Source: Novosphingobium sp. MW5
GTDB taxonomy: Bacteria; Pseudomonadota; Alphaproteobacteria; Sphingomonadales; Sphingomonadaceae
Length of the DNA stretch: 64,000 nt
Direction of reading: 5' to 3'
Assembly (NCBI GenBank): GCA_025938935.1
Contig: JAPCWB010000001.1
Location: 248,001 to 312,000 of the forward strand
Shown: positions 24,993 through 36,170 of the stretch, piece by piece
Numbering within the stretch: position 1 is the first letter of the stretch
Layout of the letters: each line of letters begins with the position of its first letter
The notes under the pieces: model-generated
Told to the model about the DNA's origin: nothing
Database searches by the model: none
Seen by the model: only the letters and a program-made list of their open reading frames with translations
Position numbers and translations under genes: made by a program

Positions 24993-26588
24993 ATGAACTG
25001 GCGGAATGCATGGGCACTTGCGGCCGGTTTGATGTTGGCACCGGTAAGCGTCGAGGCAGCCGAGGGTGACAGTCCCGTGGTAATGTCTCTCGACACTGCC
25101 ACGAAAGGCCCCACGATCAGCCGAGATATTTTCGGCCAGTTTGCCGAGATGCTGGGCGAAGGCATCTATGGCGGGGTCTGGGTAGGACCGGATTCCAAGA
25201 TCCCCAACGTCCGCGGCATCCGCAGTGACGTGGTCGGCGCATTGAAGGCGCTCAAGGTCCCCAACATCCGGTGGCCCGGCGGCTGCTATGGCGACCAGTA
25301 TCACTGGCGCGACGGAGTGGGGGCTGACCGCCGAACCCGGATCAACGCCAACTGGGGCGGCACGCCGGAACCCAACACCTTCGGGACGCACGAATTCATG
25401 GACCTGGTCGAACAGGTCGGGGCGGAAGCATACATCTCGGTCAACATGGGCTCGGGCACGGTGCAGGAGGCGGCCGACTGGGTCGAATACATGACCGCCG
25501 AGAACAGCTCGCTGGCACGCGAGCGGGCCGCCAATGGTCGCGCCAAGCCGTGGCGACTGAAATTCGTCGGCCTGGGCAACGAGATGTGGGGATGCGGCGG
25601 AGGCCTGACCGGCGAGGAATATGTCGGCCGGATGAAGCCCTTCGCCATCAACCTCAACAATTACCACCCGGCGCAGCGACTGGCCGATCCCTTCACCCCC
25701 AATCCGGACCGGATGAAGCGGATTGCTGCTGGAGAGGGGCTGGGCAAACCCGAATATACCGAAGCGATCATGAAGGCGCGCACCACAACCTTCCAGTTCG
25801 GCTGGAAAATCGAGGGCCTGTCACTGCACAACTACGTTGCGCCGACGACGACACCGCTGGCCGACAGTTCGACCGATTTCGGCGAGGCCGAATATGCGGG
25901 ATTGCTGGCCAAGTCCTACTCCACCGAGCGCATGGTGGCAGAGCATTCGGCGATCATGGACAAATATGATCCAAAGAAGGAAGTCTTCTTGGCGGTCGAT
26001 GAGTGGGGCGCCTGGCTGAAGCCCTTGCCGGAAAAGCCGATGATGTTCCTGCGCCAGCAGAACAGCCTGCGCGATGCGCTGTCGGCGGCAATCCACATCA
26101 ACGGCTTTGCCCGCCACGCCGACCGCGTGCGAATGGCCAATATCGCGCAAATGGTGAACGTCATCCAGGCGATGATCCTGACCGATGGCGAACGGATGCT
26201 GCTGACGCCGACCTATCATGTCTTCCGGATGTACGTGCCTTTCCAGGATGCCGAACTGGTCGCCGTGAAACTCGATGCGGGAACCTATCGCTTCGGCGAC
26301 AGCGCGATGCCGCGCGTGGATGCGGTGGCGGCCAAGGCGAAGGATGGCTCCTTGTGGCTGGCGCTGGTCAATCCTGACCCGGCCAAGGCCATCAGCGTTT
26401 CACCTGCGGGAGTGACCGCAAGGGCCGCGAAGGGCGAAGTGCTGACCGCCGGCAAGGTCAATGCCTATAACACCTTCACCGCGCCGAACGATGTCTCGCC
26501 CAAGCCTTTCGAGGCGAGGGCAAATGGCGGCAAGCTGACCCTGACCCTGGCGCCCAAGTCACTCACCGTGGTGCGGCTGGAACCTTAA
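24993..26588 (+). CDS. Exported GH51 alpha-L-arabinofuranosidase
   Basis: A 531-residue protein with a signal peptide (WALAAGLMLAPVSVEAAE). GH51 hallmarks: IFGQFAEMLGEGIYGGVW, NIRWPGGCYGDQYHWRDGVG, acid/base Glu197 in FVGLGNEMWGCGG, and nucleophile Glu337 in AVDEWGAW. A C-terminal beta-sandwich follows. It removes arabinofuranose from arabinan/arabinoxylan side chains, probably in the periplasm. It is transcribed alone and its stop directly abuts the convergent carboxypeptidase gene. Confidence 0.93.
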   Translation: MNWRNAWALAAGLMLAPVSVEAAEGDSPVVMSLDTATKGPTISRDIFGQFAEMLGEGIYGGVWVGPDSKIPNVRGIRSDVVGALKALKVPNIRWPGGCYGDQYHWRDGVGADRRTRINANWGGTPEPNTFGTHEFMDLVEQVGAEAYISVNMGSGTVQEAADWVEYMTAENSSLARERAANGRAKPWRLKFVGLGNEMWGCGGGLTGEEYVGRMKPFAINLNNYHPAQRLADPFTPNPDRMKRIAAGEGLGKPEYTEAIMKARTTTFQFGWKIEGLSLHNYVAPTTTPLADSSTDFGEAEYAGLLAKSYSTERMVAEHSAIMDKYDPKKEVFLAVDEWGAWLKPLPEKPMMFLRQQNSLRDALSAAIHINGFARHADRVRMANIAQMVNVIQAMILTDGERMLLTPTYHVFRMYVPFQDAELVAVKLDAGTYRFGDSAMPRVDAVAAKAKDGSLWLALVNPDPAKAISVSPAGVTARAAKGEVLTAGKVNAYNTFTAPNDVSPKPFEARANGGKLTLTLAPKSLTVVRLEP

Positions 26589-27719
26589 TTACCCCCGCTC
26601 CAGCACCCATTCACCCAGCGCGGCCATGCATTCGCGGCCCAGCAGGGCCGAGCGTTCCGGGCTCCAGCCCTGCGCCGCGCAGGGCAGGTCGTCGTTGTCC
26701 TTGAAAGGCATCTCCAGCGTCATCGACACAGCGCCGTAACGCTCGGCGAGCTGGTTGGTCGACATGGTGAGGTTGGCCTTGCCAGCCGGCGCCTTGGGAT
26801 AGCCGTGCTTCGTCTGGAAGTCCGGCGTGCGGCGCTCAAGGATTGCCTTGTAGCGGTCGAGCGCCTCGATCTGGCCGGGCCTCATGCCCGGAATGCCCTC
26901 GAACCCGGCAATGAACACGTGCGGGATCGCCTCGTCGCCGTGGACGTCCATCGCCACGTCAACGCCGGTCTGGTCCATGGCGTTTCGGATCGCCAGCACT
27001 TCGGGCGAGCGTTCGGCGGTGGGTTCGTGCCATTCGCGGTTGAGGTTCACGCCCACCGCATTGGTTCGCAGGTGCCCGCGCCGCGAGCCATCGGGGCAGA
27101 GGTTGGGCACCACGTGCAGCGTGCACTTCTGGCGCAGTGTGCGGCCCCAGGGATCGGCAGGGTCAGTCAGGCATTCGAGCGCGCCTTCCATCCACCATTC
27201 GGCCATCGTCTCGCCGGGATGCTGGCGGGCATAGAGCCATACCTGCAAGGGTCCTTCGCCCATTGTCAGGCAGTCGATCGGCTGGCCATCGAGGCTGGTG
27301 CCGAGCGTGCGGTGCGTGACACCATCCTGCGTGGCGGCGCGGGCGACCAGATCGTGATGCCGCTCCATCGAATAGGGCGCGAAATAGGCAAACCATGCCA
27401 TGTCACCGGCAGGGGTGTGGCGGATGGTGAGCGTGCCCTGCGCCTCGTCCCAACTGGTATCGGTACGACCCCAGAACTCGCGGTCTTCGCTAAATGCAGC
27501 GCGGTAATTCGGCCAGCCGCCGGGATAGGCGCTCTTATCCAGCCCGGTGATGTTCAATTCCAGCGCCCGCCCCTTCGCGCCTGAGACGCGGAAGTGGAAC
27601 CACTGGAAGAATTCGCTGTCCTTGTCCTGCCGGATGGCGAGGCGGGCCTTGGTGCCTTCGATCGAAAGCACCTCGATGTTCCCGGAATCGAAGTCCGAGT
27701 GAATCTGGATATCGGTCAT
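26589..27719 (-). CDS. M14-family cytosolic-type carboxypeptidase
   Basis: A 376-residue protein. It has an N-terminal beta-sandwich domain (about 1-120) and a zinc carboxypeptidase domain. Zinc motif HPGE in [25 protein letters not shown] and the catalytic glutamate in MTLEMPFKD match bacterial relatives of Nna1/CCP cytosolic carboxypeptidases. No signal peptide. The start overlaps the DUF4136 stop (ATGA), so the two genes share a transcript. Confidence 0.88.
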   Translation of the reverse strand: MTDIQIHSDFDSGNIEVLSIEGTKARLAIRQDKDSEFFQWFHFRVSGAKGRALELNITGLDKSAYPGGWPNYRAAFSEDREFWGRTDTSWDEAQGTLTIRHTPAGDMAWFAYFAPYSMERHHDLVARAATQDGVTHRTLGTSLDGQPIDCLTMGEGPLQVWLYARQHPGETMAEWWMEGALECLTDPADPWGRTLRQKCTLHVVPNLCPDGSRRGHLRTNAVGVNLNREWHEPTAERSPEVLAIRNAMDQTGVDVAMDVHGDEAIPHVFIAGFEGIPGMRPGQIEALDRYKAILERRTPDFQTKHGYPKAPAGKANLTMSTNQLAERYGAVSMTLEMPFKDNDDLPCAAQGWSPERSALLGRECMAALGEWVLERG

Positions 27720-28306
27720 TTGACGGTGATAGTCTCACCCGAATTGCCGGGGAAGCCCGCAAACAGCGCGGCGGCCATCTTTGGCGCGGCGAGCTGGGTC
27801 GAGGCAAGGGTCGAGCTGGCCTTGACGGTGAAGCGGGCGCGGCCTTCCCAGAGGACCTTGTCGGTCTTGCGGTCCTTGATCGCGACGGCCAGCTCAGTCT
27901 CGACCTGCTCCGGCGGCGGGCCGGAAAGGTTGAACCCGATGCCCAAACCGACACCCGAGCCGTATGAACCGGTCGAGCCGCCAACGCCGACGCTGACGGG
28001 ACTGCGGGTGCGTTCGGGCAGATAACGCTGGCGGGACAGGCGGACCAAGGCAACTTGCCCGCCGCTGCCCGCTACCGCATCGCCATAGCCCAGGCGCTGC
28101 AATTCGCTGCGCACCGATCCCATGAAGCTTTGCACTTCGAGCGAATTGCCATCCGTGCCAATGCCCGGCTCGACTGCAATCGTGCCCTTTGCGAGCGCCG
28201 AGGTGTCCGGCACGTGGAACCGGGTGACCTCAATCGGGCCGGTGGGTGCGACGCAGCCGCTGGCGAAAGCCAGGGCGGCGAGCGGGGCAAGCGATATCCT
28301 GCGCAT
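27716..28306 (-). CDS. DUF4136-like lipoprotein
   Basis: A 196-residue protein with a lipoprotein signal ([12 protein letters not shown], lipidated Cys18). The body carries a DUF4136-type pattern: [45 protein letters not shown], a glycine-rich stretch ([20 protein letters not shown]) and [15 protein letters not shown]. It is probably anchored in the outer membrane; function unknown. It is paralogous to the gene just upstream (28363-29079). Confidence 0.8.
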   Translation of the reverse strand: MRRISLAPLAALAFASGCVAPTGPIEVTRFHVPDTSALAKGTIAVEPGIGTDGNSLEVQSFMGSVRSELQRLGYGDAVAGSGGQVALVRLSRQRYLPERTRSPVSVGVGGSTGSYGSGVGLGIGFNLSGPPPEQVETELAVAIKDRKTDKVLWEGRARFTVKASSTLASTQLAAPKMAAALFAGFPGNSGETITVK

Positions 28307-28362
28307 GGGCGTTAAACTCCTGATCTGGCGAAGTTGCTCCCGCACCCACGCCATTGCAAGCG

Positions 28363-29079
28363 TCAGCGCTGCGACAGGTGCGTTTCGCCTGGCTTGCCGG
28401 GGAACTTGTCGAACAGCGCGCTCGCCAGCTTGGCGGCCACAGCGCCCTCGCCCCACTTGTCGCTGCCTTCACGGGTGACCATGTCGGCGCGGCCTTCCCA
28501 CAGGGTCTTGCCGGTGCCCACGTCCTTGATCCGCGCCTCGAGCCGCGTCGAGACAAGCGCGCGCTTGGGCTTTGACAGGTCGATGTTCAGGCCCAGCCCC
28601 ATCATCGAACCGCGGTTGGAAACGCCGACTTCCATTTCGCCGCTGACCGGCTTTTTCGGCCCTTCTTCGGGCACCACGACATCGCGGGTGACGCGCAGTT
28701 CGACCACCTGTCCTGCCGCCGCCGCAGTCGTCGCCGTCTGGTAGCCAAGGCCGGCGAGCCGGTCATCGACTGCGGCGGCGTAAGGGCGCAATTCGCTTTC
28801 ACTGAAGCCCGAGCCCGCGGGTGCGGGAATGGAAACGGCACTGCCCTTGCCGAGGAGTTCGGCACTGCCGTCCTCGGCGACGAAGCGGGTCACCTCGACC
28901 TTGCCTTCTGCCGGGCCTGAGCTGCGCAGGCGCTGGTCCGACGGCCACGAGCGGCCATAGGGATCACCCCAGCCGGTTCCCATGCCCATTCCGAACCCCG
29001 GCCGCGCGAGCGCAGGGGCTGCCAATCCGGCGATCATCAGGGCGACAAGAGCGACAGATGCGGGCCGGCGGCTAATCAT
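28363..29079 (-). CDS. Exported DUF4136-like protein (paralogue)
   Basis: A 238-residue protein with a Sec signal peptide (VALVALMIAGLAAPALARP). It shares with the downstream lipoprotein the blocks KVEVTRFVAEDGSA, DDRLAGLGYQT, VVELRVTRDVVVPE, GLGLNIDLSKP, TGKTLWEGRADMVT and the FPGKPGET ending. It has no lipobox. A tandem duplication is the simple explanation. First gene of a three-gene minus-strand operon with the lipoprotein and carboxypeptidase. Confidence 0.78.
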   Translation of the reverse strand: MISRRPASVALVALMIAGLAAPALARPGFGMGMGTGWGDPYGRSWPSDQRLRSSGPAEGKVEVTRFVAEDGSAELLGKGSAVSIPAPAGSGFSESELRPYAAAVDDRLAGLGYQTATTAAAAGQVVELRVTRDVVVPEEGPKKPVSGEMEVGVSNRGSMMGLGLNIDLSKPKRALVSTRLEARIKDVGTGKTLWEGRADMVTREGSDKWGEGAVAAKLASALFDKFPGKPGETHLSQR

Positions 29080-29233
29080 GCGGATTGGTTCCTTTGACAG
29101 AGTGGTAATGGCCCTGTTGCGCCTGCGCTAGGCCGTGCATTCTTTCCGGCGGATGAACCGGCCGCGCGGGTACACTTGTTACCTTGCGGACAAAGGCCTA
29201 GCCTCCCTGGCATAACAGGCGGGGGAAACAGCC

Positions 29234-30433
29234 ATGGCTACGCAGGCGAAGGCGGTCGCCAGCGCGACCGCGAGCAGCGATCGCATTGAAATTCTTGACG
29301 CCCTGCGCGGCTTTGCCTTGCTGGGGATCCTGATTGCAAACCTGCCCGTTTTCACCGGCTGGTACATGATTCCGCAGCCGCAGCAGGGCGCGCTGGCCAG
29401 TCCCGAGACAGCCGCGCTTTATGATCAGCTGATCAAATTCTTCGTCGACGGCAAGTTCTACACCATTTTCTCGCTGCTGTTCGGCATCGGCTTTACGCTC
29501 CAGCTAGACCGGCTGGAAAAGCGCGGCGCGGCCGGGATCGCGGTATTCCGGCGCCGGATGCTGGTGCTGCTCGCCATCGGTTTCGTCCACATGACGCTGG
29601 TCTGGCAGGGCGACATCCTGACGCTCTACGCCGCGCTCGGCCTGCTGCTGCCGCTGTTCCGGCCGTGGAAGGAAAGCTCGCTGCTCATCCTTGCGGTCTT
29701 CCTGTTGGCCCTGCCACTGGCGCTGGTGCCGCTCTGCGCGCATTACGGCATAGACCTTGGCCATGGGCTTGAGGAGATCGGCCTTGGCATTGTGACTGCC
29801 GTCGACGGCCCGCTGCGCCCCGGTCCGATATCCTACATGCAAAGCGGCGACTGGAGCGCCTTTGCCGCTTGGCAGGTGTCGGGCCTGCCCTTCCGCATCG
29901 AGCACCTGCTGGTCACATGGCGCATTCCCAAGGTGCTGGGGATCATGCTGCTCGGCATGGTGCTGGGTCGGCGGCTGATCGCCGGGACATTGCTCGAAGA
30001 TCGCAAGCTGCTGCTGCGAACCTTGGTTTTCGGCCTGCTGATCGGCATTCCGCCCAGCCTTGTCTTCGCGCTCGATCCGTTGGTCTATCAAGAGCATTGG
30101 TCCTCGGTGCTCGGCACGGTGCCGCTTGCCCTTGCCTATGCCGCCGGTTTTGCGCTGGCCTGGCCCAAGGCGAAGGGCGTGCTGGGGATCATGGCGCCGG
30201 TGGGCCGCATGGCGCTGACCAATTACCTTACCCACACTTTGTTCGGCGTGCTGATGCTGGGCGTGTTCTTCGGCATTGCCGGGAAATTGGGGCCGGTAGG
30301 CACCACCTTGCTTGCCGTGCCGATCATCCTGTTCCAGATCGCCTTCTCGCGCTGGTGGCTTGCCCGGCACGAGCAGGGGCCGATGGAGGCGCTGTGGCGG
30401 TGGGGAACCTATGGTTCGGTAAAGCCACGGTAA
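29234..30433 (+). CDS. DUF418 / YeiB-like membrane protein
   Basis: A 399-residue protein with about ten hydrophobic segments. It opens RIEILDALRGFALLGILIANLP, the DUF418 N-terminal signature related to acyltransferase_3 folds. MALTNYLTHTLFGVLMLGVFF and the C-terminal FSRWWLARHEQGPMEALWRWGTYG motif are the DUF418 C-terminal signature. Physiological role unknown. The ATG is preceded by GGGGGAAA. Confidence 0.88.
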   Translation: MATQAKAVASATASSDRIEILDALRGFALLGILIANLPVFTGWYMIPQPQQGALASPETAALYDQLIKFFVDGKFYTIFSLLFGIGFTLQLDRLEKRGAAGIAVFRRRMLVLLAIGFVHMTLVWQGDILTLYAALGLLLPLFRPWKESSLLILAVFLLALPLALVPLCAHYGIDLGHGLEEIGLGIVTAVDGPLRPGPISYMQSGDWSAFAAWQVSGLPFRIEHLLVTWRIPKVLGIMLLGMVLGRRLIAGTLLEDRKLLLRTLVFGLLIGIPPSLVFALDPLVYQEHWSSVLGTVPLALAYAAGFALAWPKAKGVLGIMAPVGRMALTNYLTHTLFGVLMLGVFFGIAGKLGPVGTTLLAVPIILFQIAFSRWWLARHEQGPMEALWRWGTYGSVKPR

Positions 30434-30483
30434 TCGTTTGCTGCTAGGGGCGAGTCAGGCGTCATCCGACGCAGGGGAGTCGC

Positions 30484-31482
30484 ATGTCCAAGGTACCCGT
30501 CCTCGTTACCGGCGGCGCCGGTTATATCGGCAGCCACGCCGTCCTCGCCCTGCTGGATGCGGGCTGGCCGGTTTCGGTGATCGACAACCTGACTACCGGC
30601 TTCCGCTTTGCCGTGCCCGAAGGCGTGCCGTTCTACGAAGGCGATATCGAGGATGCGGACCTGCTGGCGCGTATCTTTGCCGAACAGGGCATCCGCGCGG
30701 TCATGCATTTCGCCGGGTCGATCGTGGTGCCGGAATCGGTCGAGAATCCGCTCAAGTACTACCACAACAACACCGCCAAGAGCCGCGCGCTGGTGGCGGC
30801 GGCGGTATCGGCAGGGGTGCCGCACTTCATCTTCAGCTCGACCGCCGCGACCTACGGCGAGCCTGAGGTTTCGCCGGTTCGGGAAGACAGCCCCCAGATT
30901 CCGATCAACCCCTATGGCATGTCCAAGCTGATGACCGAGGTCATGCTGAAAGACACGGCGGCGGCGCACGCGATCAACTATTGCGTCCTGCGCTATTTCA
31001 ACGTCGCCGGGGCCGATCCGCAGGCGCGCTCGGGTCAATCGACCGCGGGGGCAACACACCTGATCAAGGTCGCGGTCGAGGCGGCGCTCGGCAAGCGCGG
31101 TCATGTCGGGGTGTTTGGCACAGACTTCGACACTCCCGATGGCACCGGGGTGCGCGACTATATCCACGTGTCAGACCTTGCGGCTGCCCATGTCCTCGCG
31201 CTTGAGGCGCTGATTGCGGAGCCCGCGCGCTCGCTGACGATGAATTGCGGCTATGGCCGGGGCTTCTCGGTGCTCGAGGTGCTCGACGCTGTGGACCGGG
31301 TGACCGGCGGCACGATCGAGCGCCAGATGCAGCCGCGCCGCGCCGGCGATCCCGCCAGCCTGGTTTCCGACAATGCCCGCATCAGGGCCACCCTGCCCTG
31401 GGTGCCAAAGCACGCCGATCTCGATACGATCGTCAGCCACGCCCTCGCCTGGGAGCGCAAGCTGGCGGAGATCAGGGGCTAG
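30484..31482 (+). CDS. galE: UDP-glucose 4-epimerase
   Basis: A 332-residue extended SDR. It interconverts UDP-glucose and UDP-galactose. NAD-binding GGAGYIGSH (10-18), FAGSIVVPESVENPLKYY, catalytic Ser/Thr in SSTAATYGEP (118-120), and Tyr144/Lys148 in YGMSK are present. RDYIHVSDLA and the C-terminal VLEVLDAVDRVTG also match. A GGGAGTCGC lies before ATG 30484. Its stop codon TAG is the first triplet of a 34-bp inverted repeat. Confidence 0.94.
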   Translation: MSKVPVLVTGGAGYIGSHAVLALLDAGWPVSVIDNLTTGFRFAVPEGVPFYEGDIEDADLLARIFAEQGIRAVMHFAGSIVVPESVENPLKYYHNNTAKSRALVAAAVSAGVPHFIFSSTAATYGEPEVSPVREDSPQIPINPYGMSKLMTEVMLKDTAAAHAINYCVLRYFNVAGADPQARSGQSTAGATHLIKVAVEAALGKRGHVGVFGTDFDTPDGTGVRDYIHVSDLAAAHVLALEALIAEPARSLTMNCGYGRGFSVLEVLDAVDRVTGGTIERQMQPRRAGDPASLVSDNARIRATLPWVPKHADLDTIVSHALAWERKLAEIRG

Positions 31483-31750
31483 AGCGCTTTCCGACCATTC
31501 GGGCTCGCCATGACGGAGGCGATTTGGGCTGAGCACGAGGAGCGAGGAGGGAGCCATGCCATTGCATAGTGACCGACGAGCGACGCTGTGATGAGCCCAA
31601 ATCGGCCCGCCTCGCAGGGGTTGCGGTGGGAAGCCCGCTGGACAGCGTTGCACCGATTGCAGGGGCAACCAGCCCCTGCTGCACGCTGCGCCTTGCCAGC
31701 GGGCTTCCCACCGCAATCATGGTGAACCCGAATGGTCGGAAAGCGCTCTA
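31480..31750. repeat. Nested inverted-repeat element (MITE-like)
   Basis: 271 bp. The outer 34-bp inverted repeats are 31480-31513 and 31717-31750, with three mismatches (TAGAGCGCTTTCCGACCATT at the tip). The inner 21-bp repeats, 31621-31641 and 31696-31716, are perfect (TTGCGGTGGGAAGCCCGCTGG). A third small hairpin AGGGGCAACCAGCCCCT lies in the middle. No coding content. It supplies the stop codon of galE. It is probably a non-autonomous intergenic repeat of sphingomonads. Confidence 0.8.
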
Positions 31751-31751
31751 G

Positions 31752-32126
31752 TCAGCGGCAGGGGAACTTGCGGGCGAAGAAATCGCCCATGGCGCGGTGC
31801 ATGGGAATGCCGGGGCGCGTCGCGGCGGGATAGGACGCGAGGTGCGCGAGCATCTCGTTCGAGCTGACCGAGGCCTTGGGCGGCGGACACGAACTGGGCT
31901 TGCCGGCCTTGCGCTCCCCTTCCAGCCGCGCGCGGTAGACCGCTGCCGCTGCCTTGCCCTCGTTCATCAGCACTTTGACATCGCTGGAGAACATTGCCGC
32001 CATGCCCTTGGCCTTGAGCGCCTCGGCCTTGCCGAGGAATGTTGCCACCGACATATCGCCCGGGGCAGCCTGAGCCGGTACGGCGAACAGGCCAAGTGCC
32101 GCTAACCCCAAGAAAATACGCTTCAT
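31752..32126 (-). CDS. Small exported protein, Rap1a/Tai-like
   Basis: A 124-residue protein with a clear signal peptide (IFLGLAALGLFAVPAQAAP). The C-terminal half (SCPPPKASVSSNEMLAHLASYP ... AMGDFFARKFPC) has two cysteines and a pattern like Rap1a/Tai domains, which are small periplasmic helical proteins including T6SS immunity proteins. No effector is nearby, so an immunity role is not claimed. Function unknown. Confidence 0.65.
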   Translation of the reverse strand: MKRIFLGLAALGLFAVPAQAAPGDMSVATFLGKAEALKAKGMAAMFSSDVKVLMNEGKAAAAVYRARLEGERKAGKPSSCPPPKASVSSNEMLAHLASYPAATRPGIPMHRAMGDFFARKFPCR

Positions 32127-32217
32127 TCCCCATCCCTCTGCTCAGTTCGGCGAAGCATGGCTTGACCTGCCCAACCTTGCAAGACCATGAACGGCCACGG
32201 ATGGAGCGGGGTTCATA

Positions 32218-33291
32218 ATGAGCGAAATCGAAGCCATTGGCGGCGTGGTCGAAGGCGCCATGACGTCGCGTGCCGTGGAGCCGGCGCATGGCGAGTCGGC
32301 CGAAGGCCACACGCACGAGAGCGCATGCCTCAACTGCGGTACGCCGCTGGTCGGCCGGCATTGTCACGAATGCGGGCAGGCAGCCCATGTCCACAAGACC
32401 GTCGGCGCCTTCTTCCATGACCTGCTGCACGGCGTCTTCCACTTTGAAGGCAAGATCTGGCGCACCATCCCTGCGCTGACCCTGCGCCCGGGCAAGATGA
32501 CCCGCGAATATATCGACGGCCGCCGCGCCAGCTATGTCTCCCCCATCGCGCTGTTCCTGTTCTGCGTCTTCCTGATGTTCGCGGTGGTCAGCAAGGTCGG
32601 GCCGACCTTCAACGACGCGACCGACGTCAACGTCAATGGCGAGCGCATCCAGGGTATCAAGGCGAACCAGCAGGAAATCGCCCGCCTGGAAAGCGAGCGT
32701 GCCCGCCTTGTGCGCGAAGGCAAGCCGACCGCCAAGATCGATGAGGAAATCGACGACCGCAAAAGCGCGATCGAACTGGCCGAAATGCTGACCGATCCCT
32801 TGCGCGAGAACGCACAAGACGCCGAAAAAACGCCCGCGACAAAGGAAAAACAGCGCGTCTACAGCGATGTCCCGACGATCAACGAAGCCCTGAAAAAGGC
32901 CAGCGGCAATCCGCAGCTGGCCATCTACAAGCTGCAATCGAACGCCTATAAGTTTGCCTGGCTGCTGATCCCGATTTCGGTGCCGTTCCTGTGGCTGCTG
33001 TTCCCATTCAGCCGCCGCTTCGGCCTTTACGACCACACCGTGTTCGTCACCTATTCGCTGGCCTTCATGATGCTGCTGACCAGCGTGATGACCGTGACAT
33101 CGCTATTGTCGATGTCGGTGGCCGCGCTCGGCATGATCTTCATCCCGCCGGTCCATATCTACAAGCACGTGCGCTATACCTACGGCCTTGGCCGCTTCGG
33201 TGCGAGCTGGCGCACCCTGGCAATCCTGACCTATGCCGCAGTGGCAATGGTCAGTTTCTTCATGGCGATCATCGCAATCGGGCTGGAATAA
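32218..33291 (+). CDS. DUF3667 zinc-ribbon membrane protein
   Basis: A 357-residue protein. The N-terminal zinc ribbon ACLNCGTPLVGRHCHECGQ has four cysteines (about 38-56). Next is the DUF3667 core (FFHDLLHGVFHFEGKIWRTI, LTLRPGKMTREYIDGRRASYVSPIALFLF). A charged ~130-residue insertion, partly coiled-coil, leads to four C-terminal membrane helices. Function unknown. Single gene, divergent from the Rap1a-like gene. Confidence 0.85.
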   Translation: MSEIEAIGGVVEGAMTSRAVEPAHGESAEGHTHESACLNCGTPLVGRHCHECGQAAHVHKTVGAFFHDLLHGVFHFEGKIWRTIPALTLRPGKMTREYIDGRRASYVSPIALFLFCVFLMFAVVSKVGPTFNDATDVNVNGERIQGIKANQQEIARLESERARLVREGKPTAKIDEEIDDRKSAIELAEMLTDPLRENAQDAEKTPATKEKQRVYSDVPTINEALKKASGNPQLAIYKLQSNAYKFAWLLIPISVPFLWLLFPFSRRFGLYDHTVFVTYSLAFMMLLTSVMTVTSLLSMSVAALGMIFIPPVHIYKHVRYTYGLGRFGASWRTLAILTYAAVAMVSFFMAIIAIGLE

Positions 33292-33398
33292 CGCTGCGGC
33301 AGCCAGTCCGGTTGTGTGGCACGATGACCCGAGCAACCGATGCGGTCCGGCGCGGTTTAACTCCTGTGACTATTCATTCGATCACAAGGAGCAAACCG

Positions 33399-33932
33399 AT
33401 GAACAAGCTGATGCTTGGGGCCGCGCTGGCGGCCGTCGCCATCCCGGCGACCACCACCACGGCCATGGCCCAGTACAACAACGGCCCGCGTTACAACCAG
33501 GAACTGCGCGAATGTAACCGCGAACTGCGCAACAGCGACAACCGCCGCGAATACCGCCGCGAGCTCCGCGAGTGCCGCAAGGAACTGGCCAAGGCCAACC
33601 GCCAGGACTGGAAGCGCTGGAACCGCTACGACTACAACCGCTATGAACCCGGCTACAACAGCTACTATGCCGACCGCTATTACCGCGACGGCCGCTATTA
33701 TACCGATCGCCGCCTGACGCGGAACGACCGCATCTATCGCGGCAATGACGGCCGCTACTACTGCCGTCGCAATGACGGCACGACAGGCCTGATCATTGGC
33801 GGTGCCGTCGGCGCCCTGCTGGGCCGCGAGATCGACCGTGGCGGCAGCCGCGTGGTCGGCACGGTGATCGGCGGCGGTGCCGGCGCGCTGCTGGGCCGCG
33901 AAATCGAACGCGGCAGCCTGCGCTGCAACTAA
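33399..33932 (+). CDS. Glycine-zipper 2TM exported protein
   Basis: A 177-residue protein with a signal peptide (MLGAALAAVAIPATTTTAMAQ). The middle is a basic Arg/Tyr/Asn-rich region (ECNRELRNSDNRREYRRELR, YYADRYYRDGRYYTDRR). The end holds two glycine-zipper segments (TGLIIGGAVGALLGREIDRGG and VVGTVIGGGAGALLGREIER), as in outer-membrane 2TM glycine-zipper proteins. ATG 33399 follows AAGGAG. It has a strong terminator. It is probably an envelope-stress or surface protein; exact role unknown. Confidence 0.85.
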   Translation: MNKLMLGAALAAVAIPATTTTAMAQYNNGPRYNQELRECNRELRNSDNRREYRRELRECRKELAKANRQDWKRWNRYDYNRYEPGYNSYYADRYYRDGRYYTDRRLTRNDRIYRGNDGRYYCRRNDGTTGLIIGGAVGALLGREIDRGGSRVVGTVIGGGAGALLGREIERGSLRCN

Positions 33933-33952
33933 GGCTTTCCTCGCGGAAGCGG

Positions 33953-33985
33953 AAAGGGCCGGTCGATTGACCGGCCCTTTCTTTA
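33953..33985 (+). terminator. Strong intrinsic terminator
   Basis: AAAGGGCCGGTC-GATT-GACCGGCCCTTT, a perfect 12-bp stem, followed by CTTTATG. It lies between convergent genes and can serve both, since the stem end is A/T-rich on each side. Confidence 0.9.
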
Positions 33986-34014
33986 TGTCTTCGCCTGTCG
34001 TCTGACAGAGAGTT

Positions 34015-35949
<1,935 letters not shown>

Positions 35950-36170
35950 CGGGGGAGAGTCCTTTCGCGTTCGACAATGTAGGACGGCGCGGCTGAATGA
36001 CAAGTTAGCGCGAATGCTGTGTCTTTGCGCTCGAATGCAGGCAGTTCCTCGGTGCGAAGAAAGGCGCCGCTCACCAGAATGTGATCACCCTACGGACAAT
36101 TGACCTATTTGTCCGGGATTCTGCCACGGCACCCCTTGAGAATCACATTGCAATGTGCTTTTGCCGGTTC

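Noticed and set aside
31717..33036. 439-codon minus-strand frame across DUF3667 and the Rap1a-like gene
   Set aside because: Shadow frame; it includes the inverted-repeat element and shows no domain.
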